From Grammothele lineata (taxonomy: Eukaryota; Basidiomycota; Agaricomycetes; Polyporales; Polyporaceae): a stretch of 64,000 bases of DNA. A program made the position numbers and the translations under genes. Location: assembly GCA_002150815.3 (NCBI GenBank), contig NDFF03000004.1, positions 1 to 64,000 on the forward strand, read 5' to 3'. Below, in pieces: positions 54,253-64,000 of this stretch. Within the stretch, counting starts at the first letter, position 1. Each line of letters begins with the position of its first letter. The notes beneath the pieces are model-generated. The model did not search any database. It had not been told where the DNA came from and saw only the letters and a list, made by a program, of their open reading frames with translations.

Positions 54253-57015
54253 TCACCCCAGGACCACCATCCCAACAAGCGCCGCCAAAACCGTCGCCAC
54301 CCCTACCGTCCCCGCCCCAGCCCCCACACGCACCCCCTTGCTGCTCCCGCCCGTCGTCCCGCTCGTCCCGCTACTCCCATTGCTACCGCTCCCGGACGTC
54401 GACGCGGCAGACGCGAGCAGGTCCGGGCAGTCCGGGGCGACGAGGACGTCCCCGTACTGGCTCGCGATCCAGAGCAGGGCGCCGTTCGTCCACCCGAACC
54501 CGGCCTGCACTGTGTACTCGCCGCCGCGCCCGGCGGAGTCGATGTCTGAGATGGAGAACTTTTCGAACATCTGCGCATGGTTTGATCGTGTCAGCTCGGC
54601 GGCCCCACACCTTAGAGAAAGATGGGAGAGGAGAGAGAAGACATACATTCCCCGTATTATTCACACTCTGCGTAACATTCAGCTCCTCATCCGACAACCT
54701 CGGCAGCACCCCCTCAATCTCCCCGCCCGTCGCGTGCCAGCTACACAGCGCGCTCGCGACGTACCGATTCGCGAGCGCCCTCTGGAGCGCCCTGCCCCAC
54801 CCCTCGCCCTCCGTCGCGTTGCCCCCGTTCGCCACCGTCCCGCTCGACAAGGAGTTGACGTCCGCGGAGGGCCCCGAGGTGCTGGCGTTCCGCCCTGGGG
54901 AGAGGGGTTGGGCAGGGAGGGCGTCTTCGGAGACGCCGAGCTGGCCGGAGGGGATGAGGGCGTATGTGGATTGGCCGGAGGGGGGTGTTGGGAGGGCGTT
55001 GTTGGTTACGTTGGAGGGGAGGGCGCGGAGGGCCTCGAGCGCGATGTATTGGTGTGGGGGCCAAGCGTTGGGAGCGTCCCTGTGCGTAGCACGCTATGTT
55101 AGTCATCTGTATACCGACCGATGACATGCGGAAACAGGCGCACCATTGCAGGCTAGTCTCAAGGAACGTCACAGGGAACGTCCCATTGTACCGGTTCAGA
55201 ACCATATTCAACGACGCGAAGAACCCAAACGCATTATCGCTCGACGTCGCCAACTCAGAGGGTACGATGCCGTTCCAGAGCGGGTAGAACGTCGCGGCGG
55301 AGAAGATGTCGCTGCGCGCGTTGGCCGTGAGGTTGAAGTCGTAGAACGCGAGCTTTGGCACGTCCCAGAAGAGGTCGAGGACGCCCGCGCGGATCGACTC
55401 GGCCGAGGTGCGGTGCGTCTGCGCGGCGCTTGAGTTGGAGCCGTGGGTGTCGTAGAGGTCCGCGAGGAGCGAGTGCGCTTTGTCTGCGAGGGGTCAGCTT
55501 GCCGTGAGGGCGCGCATATATGGAGGTGATACGTACAGAGGATGCTGTTGAGACAGACGGGGATGACGCTGCGAACGTTGAGGGTGCGAAGCTTGGGGTT
55601 CTGGTCCGTGAGGCTGCCGGCGAGCGGCTCCTTCAGCCAACGAGAAGAGTAATCCCAGCCCGTCTCCGCGCCGGACGCGAGCTCCGCGTAGAGGTTTGAT
55701 CGTTCGCCCTCCGTGAGAGGGGTCGTCAGGGTCGGATCGTTGGCAGTAAGATAGTCTACCAGCGCCAGGTCAAACGCCGCTGCGCGGAAGAATCGAAAGA
55801 AGCGCGTACCAGTCAAGTATGACTCTGGGCGGGGAGCGGTGTTGTTGACTGCATAGTGCGCCATTGCGTAGGTTTTGTTGGAGAACGGACTGACCACGTT
55901 CAGGGTGCGGTTGTCCTTCCACCATTTGAGCTCAGCCTCGGCGAGGGGAAGAGCACGTTCGAGGATGGACGTGTCGTTACTCGCAGCTACGTAGTCGAAG
56001 AGCATCTGTTGTATGTCAGCATGCGATTCTTTGCGAATGAGGACTGCCGACCTACGTGAATGAACAGTGGAGGCTGGGACCGATTGAGGTCTGCGAGTGC
56101 ATTGATGAGTCTCGTACAGCACCGACTGATTATCAGCAACTTACAATAAATACGTCCGCCATTGGGGATGAAACCAAAGTTCTCGAGCTCATCCATGAAG
56201 TTTTGAAGGGTGTCATTGACCGTGTCGAGCAACTCGGACTGGATAAGGCCTTGGACAATCCAATACGAGTCCCAGTAGTCTATCGCACAAGTTGAGCACA
56301 TGGCGACGTACAGGAAAGTTTGAAAACGCGTACGTACACTGCTCACGGAAACGACCGCCAGGCACAACGAAGGTGTGGTTGAGAGGAATCAGCGAGCTCT
56401 CACAAGAGCCACTCTCTGTCCCTTCGGCGCATAAAGCGGAGTCATTCGTATTCCTGATGAGTTGGGTCCAGAAGCCGTGCACGGTCTGAGAGAACGCCTT
56501 GACGAGCGGGTCGGAGACATTGTTTAGGAACGCCGGTGTCGTCGTGAAGTTCGCGAGCGCCACGGCCTCCAGCTCCAAGCCCTCCCCGCGGAAGTTGGTG
56601 TCGACGAAGTCGACGACATCTCCCTCCGTCGCGCTCGAGTTGCCGATCACGTCGAACGCAGAGAGGACCTCCTGCGAGGACTTGGACGTCGGCTTGTCAA
56701 CGAACGTCTTGGGGTCCACATAGAGCTCCGCGATGTTGACCGTTTGGAGAAGCTGGCACATGTGTTCCTGTCAGGCTGCGACGCCACCGACGTCAGAAGA
56801 CTCACCTCGCCCGCACAGAAGATCTCGCTGGGGCACCAAGCTTGCTTCGGCGGTAGGGCGACTTGAGACGGGAGGCTCGAAGAGAGAGGCGCACTGGGAC
56901 TGGCCACCACGGTCGAGACGGTGATGCTCGGCGGGGCTGTCGCGGTCCCTTGAGGAAGGGCGCGCGCGACCTCGATGAGGCCGGAGGACAGTACAAGCGC
57001 AGACCAGTGGACCAT
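54253..57015 (-). CDS. GH37 trehalase, secreted and probably membrane/GPI-anchored
   Basis: Nine minus-strand exons, 57015-56806, 56752-56338, 56279-56145, 56090-56056, 56005-55810, 55755-55537, 55483-55144, 55079-54647 and 54570-54253, give 696 residues. It hydrolyses trehalose to two glucoses. A signal peptide (WSALVLSSGLIEVARA) and Ser/Thr-rich stretch precede the catalytic domain. Both family signatures are re-formed by splicing: PGGRFREQYYWDSYW (201-215) and QWDAPNAWPP (446-455). GGRIYYLNRSQPPLF, APRPESYLTDY and ASGAETGWDYSSRWL are further blocks. The C terminus has a Gly/Ser linker and ends in a hydrophobic stretch (VATVLAALVGMVVLG), as in GPI-anchored or single-span wall proteins. It is divergent from the RBM25-like gene. 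Confidence 0.93.
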
Positions 57016-57078
57016 GGTGCTTGCTCGCCGCTGAGAGGTCGCCGGTCGACGCAGGGTCGAGCACGGACGCGGGGCTCG

Positions 57079-57085
57079 TTATATA
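57079..57085 (-). promoter_or_regulatory. TATA-like box of the trehalase gene
   Basis: TATATAA on the minus strand about 65 bp upstream of the trehalase ATG. Confidence 0.5.
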
Positions 57086-57806
57086 TGCTCGCCGGATATT
57101 TTCAACATCCATCAGCTCATGACGTTCTTGGGGAACCCCTGGCGCGTTGTTGGTGCTGGAATGGTAACAGTGCGGGGTCTGCTGACCCCAGACAGATCGA
57201 GCGCCGCGTGCCAGGCGTGGTCCGACGTCGGGCCCGTCCTCCAGCGCCGCAGGCGCGTCTTGTCCCCGCTTGGCGACGAGCAGCACGCAGAATACAGCGA
57301 GGAACATACCGCCCTCCACGCACACAACGGCGCAACTGCATATCCCAGGATACACCATGCTCAACCCATCTACCCCGCGCTCAAGTCCTGGCCGCCTCTG
57401 CCCCGCACGCGCTGCAGCCAGGAAGTTTCGAGGACCTGTCCATCAATTACGGCAGCAAACGTAGACCGCTTGGGTTGCATCTGGCGAGTCGATAGGCGCA
57501 TGGATCATTAGAGAGGTCCGGTAAAGGCGAAACAAACAAAGGGCATGTGTTTTGGAGAATCGCAGGGTAAGATAAACACGAAGTGAACGTCGTCTGAGAT
57601 GGCGTTCTGTCCGACAAGCGGACGTGTCGGGATCTGAACATTTTGAGTAGTATTGCCAACTCCGAAAGAGCTCCGACGTGCAGATTGACGCTCCGCCGCC
57701 ACAGCACCGGGAAGCCTGAGCTTGGTCCCTTCGTCCCGGACTCCATCTTTTCCTTCCTCCCTAATCTCTTGCTCGACTGGTTCGTCCCCCCAGCAAGCAA
57801 GACAAT
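57086..57806. other. shared divergent promoter region, trehalase / RBM25-like
   Basis: Separates two start codons 791 bp apart. Open frames here (for example plus 57119-57511) are not supported as genes. Confidence 0.5.
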
Positions 57807-60201
57807 ATGCAGCACAACCGAATGGGAGTCGGGATGCGTCCTCCCATGCCCTCCTATGGCCAGGGCCCCTCAATATCAGCTCTCGCCGCACAACAACAAA
57901 TGCACCACGCCCCCGCATTCACACCTCCACAACCCAAGCCGACAACCCTCTTCATTGGGTCAATCTCGGGTGGAATCACGGACTCGTTCCTCAACGAAGT
58001 TTTGAAGGTGCGCACGCTCCTGCTTGTCCGAGTACGCGGGCGCGTCTCACGCTGCTGCAGGCATGTGGTCCTATCACCTCCTTCAAACGGTTGATTACTC
58101 CTGCGAACAAGCCGCAAGGGTTCGGTTTTGCCGAGTTCCAAGACCCGGATGGTGCCCTCAGAGCAATGGCCCTCTTGAATAACGTGGAGTTGCCGGCGTT
58201 AGAGGATGGCTGCGTGAACAAGAAATTGCTGGTGAGTTCCCCCCTACTCTCTCCTATGGAGCTGGCATTGATGGGATCTGTAAAGGTCAAAGCGGACGAG
58301 CGGACAAAGGTCTTCCTTGATGCATACGCGGCGCAGAAAATGCGGACAGAGGTGCGTGCCCTATCCTCAGCTCATTGGCGTTTCCATGCTGGTAGCGGCA
58401 TGTTTGGACATTCGCAATGGTCCGACTCCCTAGCCTACTCAGGTGCATAGCCTTTCATGAAGCTTATTCATGAATCTCGCCATGTACCAGGCAAGGATAG
58501 TCTTCAGACCATTCTCCGGACATGCCGCCACCCGTTATGGATCCTGATGACTACAGAGGCTCAACATGCTGTTATCCTCGTTAGGCCGACGACGAAGCGA
58601 TGCGCAAAGCAAAAGCGGCAGTTGACGCCCTCCTCGGAGACATCCACCAGAAGTCGCAAGAGGCGGCCAGCAGCGGGCTCCTGGACAGGGAGAAGTACGT
58701 TATCCCCCCGCATCTGCACGATCTGCAGGAGGCCGACCTGCCCGAAACCCAACGCGGTCTCGTTATGACCGAAATCGCGCAGTTCCGCGAGCGCGCCGCC
58801 AAGCGCGAGCGCGAGAAGATGCGCGACGTCCGCGAGCAGATGCCCAACATTCTCGCAGCTACGGCCCCTTCGGGCCCAAAGGTCCGCGAGTGGGGCAAGC
58901 CGCAGCTCCAGCCGGACTCTCCGGTCGGCGGCGGCGGCGGCAAAGGCTTTGGCAAGGGCCCGCAAGGCTACACCAAACCCGTCGGCTTCGTGAAGGCGGA
59001 GGAGGGCAGTGGGACACCTGGCTCGGACAGGCAGTCGTCGGTGCGTCCCGGGAAGACTGACGAGGAGCTGGAGCAGGAGCGAAAGGAGGTGCGGCGGCGG
59101 GACGAGGAGAACTCGTACAAGGACGTGAGTGCCCTTTTTTACTCGCCATCGTCACCCCGAGACCCATTTTCGCCACGCCACAGCGAGAACGACGGTACGA
59201 GCCCCGCGAGCGCGCACGAATACAAGCTCTAGAACGCGCCATCGGCCGCGAGCGCGCGATGAAAGAGGCCGAGGAGCGGGACAAGATCGAGATGCGCGCG
59301 CGGCTGGACGTGTGGGACGACGACGAGAGCGACGAGCCGTTCTACACGGACCGCGCGCGGTGGCGCGGCCTGCGCGCGCGGCGGCTCGCGGCGGAGCAGA
59401 CGGCGGACGAGGAGTCGCGCATGTACGAGGAGCGCGAGGCGGAGAACCTCCGGCGCGAGTCCGAGGCGTTCCTCGCGCGCCAGATGGACGAGATGCAGGC
59501 GCTCCAGGAGGAGCAGCGCAAGGCGGGGATGCTCCTGGACGATGGGGCCCCCGTCAAGCTTGCGGTCTCGCTCGCCCCGGCGCCGAAGGAGGCGGGCCCG
59601 GACAAGAAGGCGACGGTGTTTGGGCCGGAGGAGGAAGAGGAGGAGGCGGTGCGCAAGCGGAAGGTGCCCCTGCCGAAACTCGACCTCGCGGAGGGCGGCG
59701 AAAAGGCGAAGGAGCGGCTGGAGAAGATGCGTGGGGAGGTCCCGAGGGACAGGGAGACGCTCTTCAAGAGCAAGGTCCGGTGGGACGGCGTCGTGGAGGT
59801 GAGTGTTCCCCCTAGGGCGGCGAGGTGTGTGGTTTGCTTATCATGCGCCCAGACCATGATCGACCGCAAGCTCGAACCGCTCGTCAAGCGGCAGATGACG
59901 AAGTACCTCGGCGAGCTCGAAGACGACGACCTCATCATGTTCGTCCTCGAGCACCTCAAGGACCACAAGAGCCCCCAGAAGCTCGTCGAAGGGCTCGAGC
60001 CGGTGCGTGTCCTGCCGTATCTCCGCGCGCCACTGACCACACCCGAATCGTACGAGCTCGATGCTGATATCTTGACGTGCGTTACAGGTGCTCGAAGAGG
60101 AGGCGGTGGAGTTCGTCATCAGCATCTGGCGCCAGATCATCTTCGAGAGCATGGCGTACGGCGAGGGCCTGCACACGGAGCGGATGATGGTCGACGGCTG
60201 A
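57807..60201 (+). CDS. RBM25/Snu71-type splicing factor (RRM + PWI)
   Basis: Main exons 57807-58007, 58061-58231, 58286-58351, 58585-59124, 59184-59798, 59853-60002 and 60088-60201, all joined in phase 0, give 618 residues. The N-terminal RRM has RNP2 LFIGSI (48-53) and RNP1 KPQGFGFAEF (84-93). A long charged middle follows, with the Arg/Glu-rich helix of RBM25 (RERRYEPRERARIQALERA). The C terminus is a PWI domain (MIDRKLEPLVKRQMTKYLGE, then EEEAVEFVISIWRQIIFESM). This is a U1 snRNP-associated nuclear splicing factor. The 58352-58584 gap is either one 233-bp intron or two introns around a 33-nt micro-exon at 58501-58533 (SSDHSPDMPPP), which is in frame with good flanking signals; that would give 629 residues. 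Confidence 0.88.
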
Positions 60202-60427
60202 CCGCCGTCCCCCTCCCCCTCCCCTTCCTCCCCTCTCGCCTTCCCCATGCTCGGTCGATCGAAGTCTTCTTGGACGCTCATTGGGATATAGCTGACGACG
60301 GTAGCGGAGGCGGAGACGGAGGAGTCGTGTGCCTCCCGTGCTTCCCGTGCTCCCGGGGGCAGAGGTGCGTTTGCGTAGTATCGATATGCTTTTCGCTAAG
60401 ATGTACAAGACACCCGCGGTACTCTAC

Positions 60428-60814
60428 TCATGATGCTTCTGCGTTCTTCACCGTGACGTTGGCGTTTACCGGTACCGGCCGGCCGGTGCCCATACCGACG
60501 CGAGATGCGTGCGCGAGGCCTCGGCCCCAGGCGGGAGTGTCGGAGAGTTGGGCGGGAATGTGGACGTAGGTGTGGCGGGGAAGTGTCGTGAGTTGCACGT
60601 TCATCGAGCGTTTGGTTAGCACGAATGATGGTGCCCCGTTCGGCGAGCGACAGACGAGTGCCTCCCGATCCACCCACCGACAAGAGCCCCCGAACCGCGA
60701 AATATCGGTCCATTCGCTGATGAGTGCTACATACCTCTCCGCTTGTGGGATCTTTAACACGTCGTTGCGACTTGTGTGCAGGGCGTCCGTTGTTGGAGGT
60801 CTACGCGTTTTCAT
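60428..60814 (-). CDS. hypothetical 128-residue protein
   Basis: Single uninterrupted frame starting with ATG at 60814 (MKTRRPPTTDALHTS) and convergent with the RBM25-like gene. It contains SEWTDISRFGGSCRWVDRE and LPRHTYVHIPAQLSD but no recognisable domain, signal peptide or membrane segment. An intronless gene would be unusual here, so it may be spurious. Confidence 0.3.
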   Translation of the reverse strand: MKTRRPPTTDALHTSRNDVLKIPQAERYVALISEWTDISRFGGSCRWVDREALVCRSPNGAPSFVLTKRSMNVQLTTLPRHTYVHIPAQLSDTPAWGRGLAHASRVGMGTGRPVPVNANVTVKNAEAS

Positions 60815-61297
60815 GCAACGTTAGGCGTTAGTGAGGGTGTGGGCGTGCAGGTGAGTGAACTTGCTGAAGCACCGCTCATCCCCCTGTTGTGTACGCTGTA
60901 AACATCATGTTTAACGTCGCGATACGTAATGTCAAAGTATATCTATCCTTCTTTCTTCTCTTGAGGAGTTACAAGCCAACGATAGTTCAGTACGACGTCC
61001 GCCGACATAGTGTGTACCAGGGTTTCTGAGGGTGCTAAAATTGTCACCGCCGTGAGCTCGTTGTCCCTTCGCCCGCCCACATGCAGCTACCATTCGCAAA
61101 TGCCGCCGTCAATCTCTTTCACGCAAATCTCACACGGGATAGAACGAGAACTCGATGTGATACGAAACGAAAACGAATACAGATATTCGAACAAGAAAGA
61201 CAACGAAGAATATACAACACGCGCACGTGCGCAAACATCCAACAAACATCAACACATACACGCTCCAGTAGGACCAAGACCAACAGATATCCGTCAT
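60815..61297. other. intergenic
   Basis: No gene is visible; it contains the 3' flank of Z5. Confidence 0.5.
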
Positions 61298-62384
61298 TCA
61301 AGCCCGAGGATCGAGAGGGAGCGGGTCGTCCACGTCAGAGGGCGGGAGGTACGCTTCGGGCCAGCTTGCGACCATTTGACGTCTAGCGTATGTCGCCTCG
61401 AAAAGAAAGGGTCGCGGTTGAGAGCCTCCAGGAATGCCGCAGACCGTCGAGAGAGAGGGTACGCTGACCGGGGGACCAGGCAAGGTGCTTGGGGGCGGGG
61501 AAGGGGACACACGAGGGACAGAGGGGCCGGGGCGGGACTCAGAGGCTGCGAGGGTGGTCTGCTCACTGGGGGAGTCGATACGACGCTTCTTGCTCTTCCT
61601 CTTTCGTGCGGTACGGTCGGTCTTGCCGTGGAAGTTGTTGTTCTTACCGAGATCGCCATTGTCGCCAGTGTAGGAGGTAGAGCCACCAGAGGAACCGTCG
61701 CCAGAGTCGCCGACGTTGTTGTCATGAGGGCCCACGTCGCAGAGGTCACTCAAGTCGTCGAGGCAAGCCGGTAGACGTGGGGCCCCCTTCGTGACTGCGC
61801 CGTTAGCACCCGGCTCAATGTAGCACGACGTGAACTTCATGTATTTGAGTCCCACAGGGCCGCGCCATGCGCCCTCTTTCTTGTCATGGTAGCGCTGTTG
61901 ATGCTCGCGCAGGCATTGGCGAGTTGTAAACTTGTAGTCACACAGTGAGACCTCCTCGTTTGATTCAGGGGTAAGGTGTTTCTTGCACTCGAACAGTCGT
62001 ACTTTCAGACTATTGTAGGGCGAGCAGCCAGTCAGTTGCAGCCGGTCACGAAGAGGAAGGACGTGCGGGCTTACTGTCTGACGAAGTAATGCACCACCAC
62101 ATTGGTGGCATGCAAGTTGCGGTGGTCGCAACCCCGCGACGCGCACCTGAACATACTGACCACGACAAAGTCAACACGCCAGCGTTCGAAACCGCGAAGG
62201 GGAACCACAACGTTACCTATCATCCGGGTGAGGCTTGTGTTTTGTTTCCTGATGTTCCTTAAGATTGCGTGTTTGTACAGATGTTTGGCATTCGGGACAG
62301 ATCGTTCGTGGCTAGACAAGACCAGGTCTCAGAATGCTTGGACACACATCGGCACAAACAACGCACAATGTTGGGGTCGATCAT
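61298..62384 (-). CDS. three-finger C2H2 protein Z5
   Basis: Four minus-strand exons, 62384-62367, 62311-62217, 62155-62075 and 62009-61298, give 301 residues. Exon 1 codes only MIDPNI. Finger 1 is TICPECQTSVQ...KEHQETKH, C-x2-C-x11-H-x4-H. Finger 2 is FRCASRGCDHR...VVVHYFVRH, C-x4-C-x12-H-x4-H, with the last His codon split CA|T by intron 3. Finger 3 is FECKKHLTPESNEEVSLC...LREHQQRYH, C-x14-C-x12-H-x4-H. A linker GAWRGPVG parallels GPWEGPEG of Z1. The tail is Gly/Ser/Asp-rich, then has a basic nuclear-localisation-like cluster RKRKSKKRR and a Pro-rich end. It lies 7 kb from Z4, on the opposite strand, beyond the trehalase and RBM25-like genes. Confidence 0.85.
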
Positions 62385-62504
62385 TTCATCAACCGTGAAC
62401 AAGGGGGGAAGCCGCGGTGAGGGAAGAAGAATTCGGTAGAGGTTCGAGTGGAGGATGCGAGAGGGGATGTGGACGACTGCTCAAAATGCCTGCAAACCAC
62501 GCAC

Positions 62505-62511
62505 CTATATA
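62505..62511 (-). promoter_or_regulatory. TATA-like box of Z5
   Basis: TATATAG on the minus strand about 120-127 bp upstream of the Z5 start codon. Confidence 0.5.
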
Positions 62512-63890
62512 CCCCCGACGACAATAACCCTCCCTCACGCACCACACCACGCTTTCTGGCACGGCGCGGCATTCATACAAGTACGGCGGCGGAACTGACA
62601 TGAAGCGTTGTAATTTGCCCTATCTTGGAAGGCGGACGAGCGATCGTTGGCTAGCCAGCAACCTCTTTGCATCGGGTTCGGTCTGAGCACAACACTGCGG
62701 TAAGGAGGGAGATCCGAGGTGGCCACATCAGAGAGTGTACGCACAATAGGGACGTGTGGGAGCCGTGGGGATGCGGTTTCTCCGTAAATCGTGTCGATTC
62801 GCCACGCAGTACAGGTGGCAAAGAGGCGTTTGAACAAGTCGAAAGAAGGCTGCTGGGATCGTTGACTGTCAGTGGGTATCGAGGCTGGGTTCAAATGTTG
62901 TGATACAGCTAGGAAACAGGTAAATCCCCCCGCTAATCGGAGACTGAAGTTGAACACGTCTTGGACTTTAAGCAATGGGCGTCTATTTGTCGAGCCTGCC
63001 CATCCTCTTCCGGTGTCTTCCACCGTCTCTCTTCCCTTCGCTCGAAATCAGGCCGTTGGAATATTAGTCCCATCGAACTTCGGAAGATAGCTATTCAATG
63101 CATTCCACACACTGTCTAGTATCTGGCCTACATCGTCGCCTGCCGTGCATGGCTTAGCCACGGCCCAACGGCCGCCCCTTCATATGCACAACCCACGTCT
63201 CCCTACCTCACAATGACGGCTGGGCAATCGTTCAGATGTTGAACGCAGGAGTCCCCACGCTAGCAGTGTGTCTTTTTGGTGGCAAAGTGAGGGGTGTGAG
63301 CCACCTAGGAGATCGTGGCGTGCGTGGCGCTGTTCGCAGGTGCCAGCATGGACTAGTGGTGCGTCCCTAGTTTTCCTGGGTACGGGCTAACTCGACTGAC
63401 GGAACCTTTTACGGATAGTTTCCTGCACATGGCTGTTCATGTTTGCTAGTATGTTGTACAGCACCGTGTCTACGGAAAGCCTTGTAGGCTTCATTCGTGT
63501 CACTGGGTCAGGACCACATTTATTGGAATCTGTCACCTATGGCTCCGAATCCGTCCAGCGATCCTGCCAGACGGTAGATGTGCGCGGATCCGGTTGCACA
63601 ATCATTTGAGGGTATGTTCCTCTGTTTGCAATGCAGTTACCGTCATCGCCCTTCGAGCTCGTCGCCTATTTCATACCCCCCTGCTCGCGATACGCCCCCA
63701 AGTCCCTAGAATTCCGGCCTACTGTCTGCAACGCTACTACCCTTCATACACCGTCCACCCCAACTAGCTTGTATTGTGCAATTCCTTCGTTTGCAGTTTC
63801 AGGGGGAATGTGCGCTCTTAGTAGGTCTGCCATCCCCATCAAGCTTCATACTTCTCCAGCTGAAACGATAACGTAGTTCTATAACCTGAA
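62512..63890. other. intergenic; unassigned open frames
   Basis: A minus-strand frame at 62535-63023 is open for 162 codons but lacks an ATG at its head and has no recognisable domain. It could be an internal exon of an unknown gene. A plus-strand frame at 63631-63876 is also unrecognised. Confidence 0.4.
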
Positions 63891-64000
63891 ATGCCCGTGA
63901 CTCGGAACCGCCGCACGAATGCAAAACCCAGCAATCCCAATGATCCTATGGATGTTCGCACTGCGGCCAGCGAGGAGCGGCCAACACGTTCTGTAGGCAC
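63891..64000 (+). CDS. possible 5' end of a gene running off the window
   Basis: ATG at 63891 opens a frame (MPVTRNRRTNAKPS...) that stays open for 36 codons to the window end. The basic, Asn/Pro-rich start would fit a nuclear protein or a retrotransposon Gag N terminus. Too short to decide. Confidence 0.3.
   Translation, partial: MPVTRNRRTNAKPSNPNDPMDVRTAASEERPTRSVG

Noticed and set aside
59342..60040. 232-codon minus-strand frame opposite the RBM25-like gene
   Set aside because: It is a shadow of the Glu/Arg-rich coding repeats on the plus strand and runs across an intron of the real gene.
1..64000. tRNA and rRNA genes
   Set aside because: I scanned for B-box-like GGTTCRANNCC and 5S-like sequence and saw no convincing candidate. 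A dedicated program such as tRNAscan-SE would be decisive.

Overview
This is genomic DNA of a filamentous basidiomycete, most likely an Agaricomycete. The genes are broken by many 50-65 bp GT-AG introns with short exons, and the gene content fits: secreted sedolisin, GH37 trehalase, arylsulfatase, GH18 chitinase, an RBM25-type splicing factor, a proteasome subunit, and basidiomycete-type orphan families. Gene models were spliced by hand from splice signals, frame continuity and comparison of paralogues inside the window. No rRNA or tRNA gene and no CRISPR was seen.

Layout. 0.8-4.6 kb: orphan gene A, two short relics (tails of an XPA-C-like gene and of a sedolisin), and XPA-C-like gene C1. 6.4-11.2 kb: two related short-chain dehydrogenases in inverted orientation around a GH18 chitinase. 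13.8-17.3 kb: a very young LTR retroelement with one long unknown ORF and no recognisable polymerase or integrase. 18.0-19.4 kb: an AIF-like flavoprotein. About 20-33 kb: a CpG- and GC-rich, gene-poor tract whose only recognisable gene is proteasome subunit beta-6, here with unusually long introns. 33-40.6 kb: sedolisin, XPA-C-like pseudogene C3, XPA-C-like gene C2 and orphan gene B. This is an inverted, rearranged copy of the 0.8-4.6 kb block with complementary gene decay. 41.6-43.7 kb: arylsulfatase. 45.4-53.9 kb and 61.3-62.4 kb: five members (Z1-Z5) of one unrecognised family of small C2H2 zinc-finger proteins. 54.3-60.2 kb: GPI- or membrane-anchored trehalase divergent from the RBM25-like splicing factor.

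Most notable are (i) the Z family: each of three zinc fingers lies in its own exon, the intron phases match in all five genes, and in all five the third intron splits the codon of the last zinc-binding histidine of finger 2; (ii) the pol-less LTR element with 370/371 identical LTRs, a perfect 5-bp target-site duplication, a polypurine tract and a primer-binding-site-like stretch; (iii) the inverted segmental duplication with reciprocal loss. Functions of the orphan families are not known to me and are not assigned. Exon boundaries are predictions without transcript evidence.
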